This document shows positions 56,660 through 64,000 of a DNA stretch of 64,000 nucleotides, in pieces. This DNA comes from Catellatospora bangladeshensis (lineage in GTDB: Bacteria > Actinomycetota > Actinomycetes > Mycobacteriales > Micromonosporaceae), in NCBI RefSeq assembly GCF_016862575.1, contig NZ_BONF01000011.1, forward strand, positions 248,001-312,000, in the 5' to 3' direction. How positions within the stretch are numbered: position 1 is the first letter of the stretch; each line of letters opens with the position of its first letter. Made by a program: the position numbers and the translations under genes. The notes below the pieces were generated by a model. That model searched no databases, was not told the DNA's origin, and saw only the letters and a list, made by a program, of their open reading frames with translations.

Positions 56660-58060
56660 ATGACGCTCCCGCCTGAAGGCGAGCACCCCCTGATGCGACT
56701 CCTCATCGCCGTCCTGCTCATCACGCCGACCCTCATACCGGTCACCGCCGCCGCGGCCGCCCCGCCTCCGGCGCCGGGCCAGTCCGCCCAGGTCCGGGCC
56801 GTCGCCGCGCCCGCCACGAAGCGGCTGGCCGTCGTGATGATCCAGAACGGGTCCACCGAGGAGCGGCAGACCCAGCTCGCCGACACGGCGTACGCGCGCA
56901 ACCTGTTCCTGGGCGGCAGCGGCTCGCTCGCCTCGTGGACCGACGCGGTGACGCAGGGGCGGCTGCGGTTCACGGCCGCGGGCGACGGCGTCTACCTCGC
57001 CCCGCCGAACGCCGCGCTGGCGGCGGGCGCCAGTGACACGTCGAAGTGCTACAGCGAGGAGGCCCGCGTCACCGCGCAGGACCACCTCGCCGGGCTTGGC
57101 GTGGCCTGGGACTCGGTGGCGGTCCTGTTCGACGTCGGCGCCTGCGACTGGGCCGGGCTCGGCCAGGTGCCGGGCCGGGTGACCTGGTTCCCGCCCCGGC
57201 CGTCGCTGGCCGCGGTCGTGCACGAGATCGGCCACAACCACGGCTACCCGCACGAGACGAAACGCGACTGCCCCGGCAGCATCGTCTCCTCCTGCAAGGC
57301 CAACGGCCACAGCGGCAACTCCCCGATGGGCTCCGGCGGCGCGGGCCGCGGCTACTCCTCGCCCGAGCTGCTGCACAGCGGCTGGCTGGCGGCCGACCGG
57401 CACCGCGACGTGGCCGGGTCGGGCACGTACACGCTGACCCCGCTGCACGCGCCCGCGTCCGCCAGCGGCCTGCGCGCCGTCGAGGTCAAGGCCTCGCGCA
57501 CCCTGCACTACCTCGTCGAGCTGCGCGCCCGCGGCGCCGTGGACAGCGCGGTCGACAAGCCGGGGGTACGCGTCTACGCCGTGCCCGTCAGCGGCAACAC
57601 CCGCGACTACCGCAACGCATACATGATCAATCCGACGCGGTCGGGCAGCCCGCTGCTCGTCCCGGCCGGCACCGTGCTCACCGACCCGGCCAACAAGCTC
57701 ACCATCACCGTGCGCGCCGCCTCGGCGAGCAGCGCCCGGGTCGAGGTGTCCCCGCTCGGCGGCAAGCCCTCACCGAGCCCCTCGCTCTCGCTCACCCCGT
57801 CGCCCAGCGCCCTGCCCAGCGCCGAACCGCTGGTCTCGTCCTCCCCCACGCCCGAGGCCGCGGCCGCCGGCACACCCGCCGTCGCCGCCGCACCGCCCCC
57901 GGCCGGCGCGCCCGAGGTGTCCCTGCTCAGCACGACGCAGCAGGTCAGCGGGGTGCTGATCGGCGGCGCGATGGTCGCGCTGGTAGCCGGGGCCGGGTTC
58001 TGGCTGCTCGGCGTACGCAACTCCGGCCGCCGCCGCCCCCGCCGCCGCCACGCGCGCTGA
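56660..58060 (+). CDS. Membrane-anchored metzincin-like zinc metalloprotease
   Basis: Up to 466 residues; ATG at 56660 or 56693. The signal peptide is LLIAVLLITPTLIPVTAAAA. The catalytic domain carries the full zinc motif HEIGHNHGYPH (H188, E189, H192, H198), i.e. HExxHxxGxxH, and a likely Met-turn at NSPMGSGG about 25 residues later. This is the metzincin layout. Cys pairs (DTSKCYSEE, DVGACDWAG, KRDCPG, SSCKANG) suggest disulfides. A beta-rich region, a Pro/Ser/Ala linker (about 375-425), a final transmembrane helix (VLIGGAMVALVAGAGFWLLG) and an Arg-rich tail follow. The tail lacks LPxTG, so it is a stop-transfer anchor. Substrate unknown. Confidence 0.88.
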   Translation: MTLPPEGEHPLMRLLIAVLLITPTLIPVTAAAAAPPPAPGQSAQVRAVAAPATKRLAVVMIQNGSTEERQTQLADTAYARNLFLGGSGSLASWTDAVTQGRLRFTAAGDGVYLAPPNAALAAGASDTSKCYSEEARVTAQDHLAGLGVAWDSVAVLFDVGACDWAGLGQVPGRVTWFPPRPSLAAVVHEIGHNHGYPHETKRDCPGSIVSSCKANGHSGNSPMGSGGAGRGYSSPELLHSGWLAADRHRDVAGSGTYTLTPLHAPASASGLRAVEVKASRTLHYLVELRARGAVDSAVDKPGVRVYAVPVSGNTRDYRNAYMINPTRSGSPLLVPAGTVLTDPANKLTITVRAASASSARVEVSPLGGKPSPSPSLSLTPSPSALPSAEPLVSSSPTPEAAAAGTPAVAAAPPPAGAPEVSLLSTTQQVSGVLIGGAMVALVAGAGFWLLGVRNSGRRRPRRRHAR

Positions 58061-58109
58061 ACGGCCCGTTCCCACCCGGCTGCCGGGCCGGGCGGGCGAT
58101 AGTGGGTCC

Positions 58110-58754
58110 ATGATGACCGTCGCGATCCTGCTCTACCCGGGGTTCACGGCGCTGGACGCGGTGGGCCCGTACGACGTGCTGGCCCGGCTGCCCGACACCC
58201 ACGTCACGTTCGTCGCCAAGGAGCCCGGCCCGGTCGTCGCCGACACCGGCCTGCTCACCATGAACGCCGCGGCCGCCCTGGCCGACCTGCCCGAACCCAA
58301 CGTCCTCGTGATCCCCGGCGGCCTGGTCGGCGCCTTCGAGGCCGCCGCCGACCCCGTGTACGTCGACTGGACCCGTACCGCCCACGCGACCTCGACCTGG
58401 ACCACCTCCGTCTGCACCGGCGCGCTGATGCTCGGCGCGGCCGGGCTGCTGTCCGGCCAGACGGCCACCACCCACTGGGCGGCCAAGGACTACCTGGCGC
58501 ACTACGGCGCGACCTACGTGCCCGAGCGCTTCGTCGAGCACGGCCGGATCATCACCGCCGCGGGCGTCTCCGCCGGCCTCGACATGGCCCTGCGCCTGGC
58601 CGCGCACCTGGCCGGCGAGGAGCTGGCCCGCGCCGTCCAGCTCGCCCTCGAATACGACCCGCAGCCGCCGTTCCCCGGCGGCTCCCTGCCCACCGCCTCC
58701 CCCGGCACGGTCCAGCTCGCCGTCGACCTGGTCCGCTCCGAAGTGCTCCCCTAG
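58110..58754 (+). CDS. DJ-1/PfpI-family protein (isonitrile hydratase-like)
   Basis: 214 residues from ATG at 58110 (a second ATG follows at once). Class-I amidotransferase-like fold: VAILLYPGFTALDAVGPYDV, NVLVIPGGLVGAFEAAADPV, nucleophile Cys102 in TSVCTGALMLGAAGLLSG and ATTHWAAKDYLAHYGATYVP. The STWTTSVCTG elbow resembles ThiJ/PfpI and isonitrile-hydratase-type members. Cytoplasmic. The exact reaction (hydratase, glyoxalase III or chaperone-like) is not decided by sequence. A long-loop palindromic element follows. Confidence 0.9.
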   Translation: MMTVAILLYPGFTALDAVGPYDVLARLPDTHVTFVAKEPGPVVADTGLLTMNAAAALADLPEPNVLVIPGGLVGAFEAAADPVYVDWTRTAHATSTWTTSVCTGALMLGAAGLLSGQTATTHWAAKDYLAHYGATYVPERFVEHGRIITAAGVSAGLDMALRLAAHLAGEELARAVQLALEYDPQPPFPGGSLPTASPGTVQLAVDLVRSEVLP

Positions 58755-58756
58755 GC

Positions 58757-58840
58757 AAAGGGAAGGGCACCTTCGTCAGCTCGCGTCAGCGAGATGAGCA
58801 GCGGCTCAGCTCGCTTTGCGATGTAGAAGGTGCCCTTCCT
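58757..58840. repeat. GAAGGGCACCTTC palindromic element, copy 8 (long-loop form)
   Basis: Arms AAGGGAAGGGCACCTTC and GAAGGTGCCCTTCCT around an about 45-nt insert with CAGCTCGC and GCGAGATGAGCAGC, almost the same insert as copy 3. It lies between convergent DJ-1 and BASS genes. Confidence 0.86.
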
Positions 58841-58846
58841 GACGCT

Positions 58847-59734
58847 TCAGGCGGCGGGCTCGGGCTCCGGCTCCACCCGGGCGCTGCGGGCGGGGCTGAC
58901 CAGGTAGCCGAAGGCGGCGGCGGTGAAGAACATGATGATGCTGTACACCGCCGCGGGCACCGCCAGCTGTGTGTTGGCCAGCAGCGTGGTCGCGATGAAG
59001 ATGGCAAGGGTGCCGTTGTGGATGCCGATCTCCATCGCGGCGGCGACCGAGTCGGCCCGGTCGATGCGCGCCAGCCGCGGCAGGTAGTAGCCCACGGCGA
59101 GGCTCACCACGTTGAAGACCAGCGCGACCAGCCCGGCACTGGCGAAGTAGTCGGCGACGTTGTCCCGCTCCGACAGCAGCGTGCCGAGGATGACCGCGAC
59201 CAGCACCACCACCGACAGGATCCGCACCGGCTTGTGCATCCGCTCGGCGAACGACACCGAGCGGTGCCGCACGAACATGCCGATCGCGACCGGGATCAGC
59301 ACGATCGCGAACACCTGCAGGGTCTTGCTGAACTGCAGCCCGATCTGGCCGGTGCCGGACATGAAGTAGCCCAGCGACAGGTTCACCACCACCGGCAGCG
59401 TGAAGATCGCCAGCACGGAGTTGACCGCGGTCAGCGTCACGTTGAGCGCGACGTTGCCGCCGAACAGGTGGCTGTACAGGTTGGCCGTGGTGCCGCCGGG
59501 CGAGGCTGCCAGCAGCATCATGCCCACGGCCAGCTCGGGACGCAGGTCGAAGGCCAGGACCAGCCCGAAGCACGCCGCGGGGAGGATCAGCACCTGGCAC
59601 ACCAGCGCGACCAGCACGGCCTTCGGGAAGACGAGGATCCGCCTGAAGTCGGCGACGGTGAGCCCGAGGCCTAGGCCGAGCATCACGATACCGAGAGCGA
59701 CGGGCAGGAACACCTGGGTCAGCACTGAATCCAT
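58847..59734 (-). CDS. BASS-family bile acid:sodium symporter-like transporter
   Basis: 295 residues from ATG at 59734. About nine or ten helices; family marks are LPVALGIVMLGLGLGLTVAD with FRRIL, MLLAASPGGTTANLYSHLFG (the crossover-helix region with conserved Pro-Gly-Gly) and EIGIHNGTLAIFIATTLLAN, which holds the Glu and second crossover. BASS proteins take up organic anions, pantoate or pyruvate with Na+. The substrate is unknown. It is downstream of the divergent FadR-type regulator gene by 79 nt on the same strand and could be its target. Confidence 0.93.
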   Translation of the reverse strand: MDSVLTQVFLPVALGIVMLGLGLGLTVADFRRILVFPKAVLVALVCQVLILPAACFGLVLAFDLRPELAVGMMLLAASPGGTTANLYSHLFGGNVALNVTLTAVNSVLAIFTLPVVVNLSLGYFMSGTGQIGLQFSKTLQVFAIVLIPVAIGMFVRHRSVSFAERMHKPVRILSVVVLVAVILGTLLSERDNVADYFASAGLVALVFNVVSLAVGYYLPRLARIDRADSVAAAMEIGIHNGTLAIFIATTLLANTQLAVPAAVYSIIMFFTAAAFGYLVSPARSARVEPEPEPAA

Positions 59735-59813
59735 AGCCGAGGATTCTTCATCCCCTGTGACCGGCACCACATCAGCCGGACAGCCGACCCGTCCCGCGCG
59801 GCGGCGGGACGGG

Positions 59814-60485
59814 TCAGAGGGCTCGGCGCAGCCACTCCTCGACTCCGGCGACGTGGATCAGCGACCAGGACCGGGCCACCTCGGGGCGGCGGGCGGCGAT
59901 CGCGTCGAGGATGGCCAGGTGCTGCTCGCGGGTGCGTTCCACGGCCCGCTCCTGGGTCAGGCCGCGCCAGATCCGGGCCCGGGTCGTCGGGCCGGACATG
60001 CCGTCGATCAGCGAGCACAGCACCGCGTTGCCCGTCCCGGCCGCGATCAGCCGGTGGAACTCCAGGTCGTTGGCGACCAGCTCCTCCAGCGACGCGTCGG
60101 GGCCGATCGCGTCGACCACCGTGTACAGCTTGGCCACGTCCTCCTCGCTCATCCGCTGCGCGGCCAGCGCCGCCGCCGCCGGTTCGAGGATGCGCCGCAT
60201 CTCCAGGAACTGCAGCACGGTGTCGTCGCGGTGGAAGTCGACGACGAACGTCAGCGCCTCCAGCAGCAGCCCCGGTTCGAGGCTGGTCACGTACGTCCCG
60301 TCGCCCTGGCGCACGTCCAGCACCCGGATCAGCGACAGGGCCTTGACCGCCTCGCGCAGCGAGTTGCGCGACAGCCCCAGCCGCTCGGCGAGATCGGCCT
60401 CCTTGGGCAGCTTGTCGCCGGGGCGCAGCGCACCGGAGAGGATCATCTCCTTGATCTTCTCGATGGCCTCGTCGGTCAGTGCCAT
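59814..60485 (-). CDS. FadR/GntR-family transcriptional regulator (FCD domain)
   Basis: 223 residues from ATG at 60485 with GGGAG upstream. GntR HTH: IEKIKEMILSGALRPGDKLP, KEADLAERLGLSRNSLREAV, RVLDVRQGDGTYV. FCD effector domain: RRILEPAAAALAAQRMSEED, NDLEFHRLIAAGTGNAVLCS, REQHLAILDAIAARRPEVAR with metal-binding Asp/His positions. Members sense carboxylic acids. The BASS transporter gene lies just downstream, so it may regulate organic-acid uptake. A TACACT box on the minus strand near 60609-60614 is a plausible -10, giving an about 115-nt leader. Confidence 0.93.
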   Translation of the reverse strand: MALTDEAIEKIKEMILSGALRPGDKLPKEADLAERLGLSRNSLREAVKALSLIRVLDVRQGDGTYVTSLEPGLLLEALTFVVDFHRDDTVLQFLEMRRILEPAAAALAAQRMSEEDVAKLYTVVDAIGPDASLEELVANDLEFHRLIAAGTGNAVLCSLIDGMSGPTTRARIWRGLTQERAVERTREQHLAILDAIAARRPEVARSWSLIHVAGVEEWLRRAL

Positions 60486-60676
60486 GGTGTGCTCCCTGGT
60501 GCGATGGCCGGCGGCGCTGCCCGGCCGGGCCCCACGCGCAGGCGGGGCGGGGCGGATGTCGAACAGTCCCGCGAGCACAGCGGCGCCGCCGTCTCCATTG
60601 GACATTCAGTGTAGGGCGGCGCGGAAGCATCCCGGCCGCCCGCTTCGATGGACCGCACCTCCCCGACCGGGCGTGG

Positions 60677-60727
60677 TTAAGAAGGGCACCTTCTTCTACG
60701 GAAAGCGTTAAGAAGGTGCCCTTCCTT
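60677..60727. repeat. GAAGGGCACCTTC palindromic element, copy 9
   Basis: TAAGAAGGGCACCTTCTTC, then TACGGAAAGCGTTA, then AGAAGGTGCCCTTCCTT. Inverted form. Unlike the others it lies between divergent genes, about 26 nt upstream of the phosphotransferase start, where a terminator would make little sense. Confidence 0.86.
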
Positions 60728-60752
60728 GCGCTGGGGGGTATGGTCCCGCGGC

Positions 60753-61904
60753 GTGGGACGTGTGGTGACGCTGGTGCTGGTCGACCCTGCCGGGCAGGTG
60801 CTCGGGCGGCTGCCCGAGTTCGAGCTGGAGCTGCCCTGGTGGCAGGAGGCCGGGGACGTCGTCGCGGGCGCCCGCGACGTTCACGGCGTCGAGGTCACCG
60901 TGCTGCGGTTGCTCGGCGCGGACCGGCCGGCCCCGCCCGGCGGGCACGTCACCTACCTCGCCGAGGTCGCAGGTGATCCAGGGCCGCTGCTCCCGGCCAC
61001 TGCCGATCTGGTGCCGCACCCGCGGCGCGCGCCGTGGGCACGGCCCGGCGGCCCGCGTGCCACCCTGGACTGGGCTGAGGCCGAGCTGGCCGCGCTCGGG
61101 CGGCCGGTGACCGCGGCCGTGCAGCAGCGCTCGTGGAACCTGTCCACGCTGTGGCGCCTGGAGACCACCGCCGGGCCGGTATGGCTCAAGCAGGTCCCCG
61201 GCTTCTTCGCCCACGAGGCGGCGGTGCTGCGCTGGCTGGGCGAACACGCCCCCGGCACGGCCCCGGTGCCGCTCGCCGCGGACGGCGGCCGGGTGCTGCT
61301 GGAGGAGCTGCCCGGCACCGACCGCTACGGCGCGGAAGCGGACGAACGCGAGCAGATGCTGGCCCGCCTGCACACCGCCCAGGTCGCCGCCGTGTCCAGG
61401 GCGGACGAGCTGCTCGCCCTGGGCGTGCCCGACCGGCGCGCGCCGAGGCTGGCCGAGCTGATCAGGGCGGTCGTGCGCGCCGACGGCGGGCCGGAGCACC
61501 TGGCGCTGCTCGACGGGCTGGACGGGCGGCTGGCCGCGATCGAGGCCTGCGGGGTGCCGTACACCCTGGTCCACGGGGACTTCCACCCCGGGAACGTGCG
61601 CGGCACGGCCGACCGCCACCACCTCATCGACTGGGGCGACGCCGTGCTCGGGCACCCCGCGATCGACCTGCTGCGCATGTGCGAGCAGCTTCCCGACCCC
61701 GCTCCGCTGCACCGGGCCTGGTGCGACCGGTGGCGGGCGGCGGCCCCCGGCTGCGCGCCGGAGCGCGCGATCGAGCTGATCGGGCCGGTGCTGGCACTGC
61801 GCAACGCGGCGGTGTACGCGGGCTTCCTGACCGCGATCGAGCCCTCGGAGTGGCCGTACCACGCCGGCGACGTGCCGTACTGGCTGGGCCAGGCTCTCGG
61901 CTGA
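60753..61904 (+). CDS. Aminoglycoside-phosphotransferase-type kinase
   Basis: 383 residues from GTG at 60753, 8 nt after TATGGT; GTGs at 60762 and 60765 are alternatives. The first about 100 residues form a separate beta-rich domain (TLVLVDPAGQVLGRLPEFEL, HVTYLAEVAGDPGPLLPATA). The kinase-like fold follows: WLKQVPGFFAHEAAVLRWLG with the Lys, catalytic loop LVHGDFHPGNVRG and metal-binding HLIDWGDAVLGHPAIDLL. Members phosphorylate small molecules such as antibiotics, homoserine or choline. Substrate unknown; resistance is possible but not shown. Confidence 0.88.
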   Translation: MGRVVTLVLVDPAGQVLGRLPEFELELPWWQEAGDVVAGARDVHGVEVTVLRLLGADRPAPPGGHVTYLAEVAGDPGPLLPATADLVPHPRRAPWARPGGPRATLDWAEAELAALGRPVTAAVQQRSWNLSTLWRLETTAGPVWLKQVPGFFAHEAAVLRWLGEHAPGTAPVPLAADGGRVLLEELPGTDRYGAEADEREQMLARLHTAQVAAVSRADELLALGVPDRRAPRLAELIRAVVRADGGPEHLALLDGLDGRLAAIEACGVPYTLVHGDFHPGNVRGTADRHHLIDWGDAVLGHPAIDLLRMCEQLPDPAPLHRAWCDRWRAAAPGCAPERAIELIGPVLALRNAAVYAGFLTAIEPSEWPYHAGDVPYWLGQALG

Positions 61905-62106
61905 GCCCCGCCGAACCCGCCCGCGCCGCCCCGGCCCGGTGCCATCATCCGGGTATGCGGCGGGCCACCACCTCCAAACCTTCCTAGGAACCCGCACGGG
62001 CGGCCGTCCGGCTGGCGTCGAAGGAACCGAACAGTGCTCACGAAACGTCCTGGCGATACGGAAGGATGTTCGCGACGTACGGACCTGGGGAACGGGGTAG
62101 ACGGCG

Positions 62107-63399
62107 ATGAGCCTGAGGAATACGGCGCGCCGGGGGGCGGCCGCGATGGTGCTGGCGGTGCTCATGCCGCTGGCGCTGACCGCTTGTTCGGGAGACGACG
62201 AGGGCCCGGCCTTCGTGAGCGCGACACCGTCCGCGGCCGCCGCGCCGCAGGCCGGCGCCGAGCCGCTGACGCTCGCCGTGACGCCCGCCGAGGCGGCCAA
62301 GAACCAGCCGGTCAGCACCGAGATCGGCACCAAGGTCACCGGCGGCACGGTGCAGACGGTGACGGTGACCGACAGCTCGGGCGGCAAGGTCGCCGGGGCC
62401 ATGCGCGCCGACGGCTCGTCGTGGGTGCCGAGCAAGCCGCTCAAGTACGGCAAGGCGTACAAGGCGACGGTCGTGGTGGCCGACGCGGGCGGGCAGACGG
62501 TCGAGAAGTCGACGTCGTTCACCACCATGGGCCGCCCGAGCAAGAAGACCGGCGCCGGTCTGTACCTGTTCGCCGAGCGCGAGTACGGCGTGGCCATGCC
62601 GGTGGTCATCGAGTTCACCAGCCCGGTGCCGGTGTCGGCGCGGGCCGGGGTGGAGCGGCGGCTGTTCGTGACCACCGACCCGCCGCAGCCCGGCGTGTGG
62701 AGCTGGTCCAGCTCACTGCAGGTGATGTACCGCGGCCCGGAGTTCTGGCAGACCGGCACGAAGATCACGGTGCGGGCCGCGCTGGAGGGCGTGCCGATGG
62801 GCAACGGCCGCTACGGCGACAAGGACCAGAAGGGCGTCGGCAACATCTCCACCACGAAGATCGAGATGAAGGTGGACAACGCCACCAAGCAGATGCAGGT
62901 CTTCAAGAATGACAACCTGGTCAAGACGCTGCCGGTGAGCCTGGGCAAGAAGACCACGCCGTCCTCCTCCGGCACCCTGGTCGTCATGGACAAGCTGCGC
63001 AAGACGGTCTTCGACACCACCGACGACCCCGGCAACGTGGACCGCTACCGCGTCGACATCGAGTACGCCCAGCGCCTGACCTGGGGCGGCGAGTACATCC
63101 ACGCCGCGCCGTGGTCGGTGCAGCACCAGGGCAAGCGCAACGTGTCGCACGGCTGCGTCAACGTGTCCATGGCCAACGCGCAGTACCTGTTCAACCTGAC
63201 CCGCATCGGCGACCCGATCACGATCAAGGGCACCGAGCGCACGGTCAGGCCCGCCAACGGCTGGACCGCGTGGAGCGTCACCTGGGACCAGTTCCTCAAG
63301 GGCAGCGCCCTGCCGATCCCCCCTGAGCTGACCGGCCTCGGCTCGACCCCGGCTCCCTCGGCCTCGGCCACCCCGCAGCCCTCGGTCAGCCCTTCCTGA
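62107..63399 (+). CDS. L,D-transpeptidase lipoprotein (Ig-like + YkuD)
   Basis: 430 residues. Lipobox LTAC with Cys27, so it is anchored in the outer leaflet of the membrane. Two Ig-like domains (about 50-135 and 140-250; LTLAVTPAEAAKNQPVSTEI, GVAMPVVIEFTSPVPVSARA) lead to the YkuD catalytic domain (about 255-380), with NATKQMQVFKNDNLVKTLPV at the start and the active-site SHGCVNVS with Cys350. It makes 3-3 cross-links in peptidoglycan, as the mycobacterial Ldt enzymes do. A Pro/Ser tail ends the protein. The about 200 nt upstream contain no recognised riboswitch. A strong terminator follows. Confidence 0.96.
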   Translation: MSLRNTARRGAAAMVLAVLMPLALTACSGDDEGPAFVSATPSAAAAPQAGAEPLTLAVTPAEAAKNQPVSTEIGTKVTGGTVQTVTVTDSSGGKVAGAMRADGSSWVPSKPLKYGKAYKATVVVADAGGQTVEKSTSFTTMGRPSKKTGAGLYLFAEREYGVAMPVVIEFTSPVPVSARAGVERRLFVTTDPPQPGVWSWSSSLQVMYRGPEFWQTGTKITVRAALEGVPMGNGRYGDKDQKGVGNISTTKIEMKVDNATKQMQVFKNDNLVKTLPVSLGKKTTPSSSGTLVVMDKLRKTVFDTTDDPGNVDRYRVDIEYAQRLTWGGEYIHAAPWSVQHQGKRNVSHGCVNVSMANAQYLFNLTRIGDPITIKGTERTVRPANGWTAWSVTWDQFLKGSALPIPPELTGLGSTPAPSASATPQPSVSPS

Positions 63400-63410
63400 C
63401 CCACCCTCTC

Positions 63411-63455
63411 CGAAGCTCCCGCCACGCTGCTGCGCGCAGCGCGGCGGGAGCTTCG
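63411..63455. terminator. Intrinsic terminator after the L,D-transpeptidase gene
   Basis: CGAAGCTCCCGCCACGCTGC (63411-63430) pairs with 63436-63455 over 20 bp, with one G-U pair and a 5-nt loop. The stem is the same sequence as the terminator after tex (5950-5989). Confidence 0.85.
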
Positions 63456-63515
63456 CAGTTTCAGGGAAACCGCACCTCTCAGGGCAGGGAAGCCTGCACT
63501 TTCCCCGAAACTGCG
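63454..63515. repeat. Second inverted repeat following the terminator
   Basis: CGCAGTTTCAGGGAAA (63454-63469) and TTTCCCCGAAACTGCG (63500-63515) are 16-bp arms with one mismatch. The inner region holds GCAGG-GAAG-CCTGC. It overlaps the end of the preceding terminator and lies just beyond the stop of the convergent gene at 63544. Confidence 0.7.
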
Positions 63516-63543
63516 GCGCTTCAGTCGGGGACCCCGCCCGCGG

Positions 63544-64000
63544 TCAGCGGGGCGCCGGGCCGAAGAGGTGGGGGTATGGGCCTGCGGCGACGACGGCGGT
63601 CAGGGCTGGGTCGGTGAGGAGGATCGACGGGTCGCGGGTGAGGGCGGAGGCGCCCGCGCGGGCGGCGGCGGCCTTCAGTGCCGTGCTGAAGTGCTGGGCC
63701 TCGGCGGTGGAGGGCAGCTCGCCCACCAGCAGCAGCGGTAGCAGCAGGCGCCGGGCGAGCAGCTCCTGGGGCGAGGTCAGGTGCGGTCTGCGTACGACGG
63801 AGACGTTGACGCGCACCGCGTGCTCGTTGCCGGGCGGGACGCCGGGGCGGTCGGTCTCGATCGCGGCATAGCGGTTGCCGTGCGCGACCTCGCAGGGGGC
63901 GCAGTCCAGCGGGCCCAGGCCGAGCCGGGCGCCGCATCCGGAGCAGGCCAGCCGGTCGAGGGCGGCGTCGAACACCCGCCAGTCGTGGCGGTGCGGCTCG
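63544..64000 (-). CDS. Zinc-ribbon-like protein, 5' end outside the window (partial)
   Basis: At least 143 residues; the frame stays open to the right edge (EPHRHDW before VFDAALD), so the true start is probably outside. Four Cys in CSGCGARLGLGPLDCAPCEV have zinc-ribbon or rubredoxin-knuckle spacing (CxxC ... CxxC). The rest is alpha/beta-like (HAVRVNVSVVRRPHLTSPQE, RRLLLPLLLVGELPSTAEAQ) with no recognised domain. It could be a nucleic-acid-binding or metal-binding protein. It converges with the L,D-transpeptidase gene. Confidence 0.65.
   Translation of the reverse strand, partial: EPHRHDWRVFDAALDRLACSGCGARLGLGPLDCAPCEVAHGNRYAAIETDRPGVPPGNEHAVRVNVSVVRRPHLTSPQELLARRLLLPLLLVGELPSTAEAQHFSTALKAAAARAGASALTRDPSILLTDPALTAVVAAGPYPHLFGPAPR

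Noticed and set aside
22377-60727. CRISPR-like repeat array
   Set aside because: The repeats are dispersed, palindromic and kilobases apart, not regularly spaced with spacers; no cas genes are present.
60753-61904. Calling the APH-type kinase an antibiotic-resistance gene
   Set aside because: The APH fold is used for many small-molecule substrates and nothing in the sequence or context points to an aminoglycoside.
61905-62106. Possible c-di-AMP (ydaO-type) riboswitch before the L,D-transpeptidase
   Set aside because: A GGGGAAC-like stretch near 62085 is suggestive, but the required paired helices and conserved blocks could not be traced.
1-64000. Insertion sequence or prophage as a source of the palindromic elements
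   Set aside because: No transposase, integrase, RAYT or phage structural gene was recognised anywhere in the window.

Overview
The window is a GC-rich chromosomal segment of a filamentous-type actinomycete. Evidence for this is the strong G/C bias at third codon positions, frequent GTG starts, many leaderless -10 boxes (TANNNT about 6 nt before ATG/GTG), F420/deazaflavin-type oxidoreductases, DUF2630, Sap/GAP proteins, a PASTA-less Ser/Thr kinase and many secreted carbohydrate-active proteins. The abundance of GAAGGGCACCTTC palindromes recalls Micromonosporaceae genomes (Catellatospora/Micromonospora/Actinoplanes relatives); that placement is inference. No rRNA, tRNA, phage, IS element or CRISPR array was recognised.

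Layout. 0-9.1 kb: a small secreted protein, multicopper oxidase, MFS exporter, the transcription accessory factor Tex, two small membrane proteins, an F420-type luciferase-like oxidoreductase, and an AraC/VOC pair. 9.3-16.6 kb: a leftward amino-sugar operon, RpiR regulator - SIS protein - NgcE/F/G ABC importer - GH16 glucanase with chitin-binding domain - GlcNAc-kinase-like protein, driven by a clear promoter/operator at 16570-16621. 16.8-25.2 kb: a membrane glycosyltransferase, a tiny HTH protein, a three-domain GH81 endo-beta-1,3-glucanase preceded by two LacI-type operators, a secreted triple-repeat protein and an LRV/HEAT-type solenoid. 25.2-38.8 kb: deazaflavin reductase, GT2, methionyl-tRNA synthetase with a probable attenuator leader peptide, two Sap/GAP paralogues around DUF72 and GT8, a DUF11/RTX secreted protein, a transmembrane Ser/Thr kinase and a DUF3311-MctP transporter pair. 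38.9-64 kb: mostly small regulator-plus-target modules (MarR/FMN reductase, TetR/hydrolase, MocR/EamA, ArsR/SRPBCC/hydrolase, TetR/GNAT, MarR/prolyl aminopeptidase), a LytR-CpsA-Psr protein, a metzincin-like protease, BASS transporter, FadR-type regulator, APH-type kinase and an L,D-transpeptidase.

How the genes work together. The RpiR-NgcEFG-kinase operon should import and phosphorylate GlcNAc or chitobiose. The embedded GH16 enzyme with a chitin-binding domain and the nearby GH81 beta-1,3-glucanase point to a fungal-cell-wall-degrading locus (chitin plus beta-1,3-glucan), with separate RpiR and LacI-type inputs.

The most unusual layer lies between genes. There are three families of palindromic elements: a 61-bp GATC-to-GATC family (four copies, all same length and orientation), a 75-bp GATC-to-GATC family (three copies, both orientations, with compensatory arm changes), and nine copies of a GAAGGGCACCTTC element. 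The last sits mostly between convergent genes and in one case supplies the final codons and stop of a gene. A fourth, shared terminator stem occurs twice. Together with the metG leader these are the best candidates for undescribed biology.
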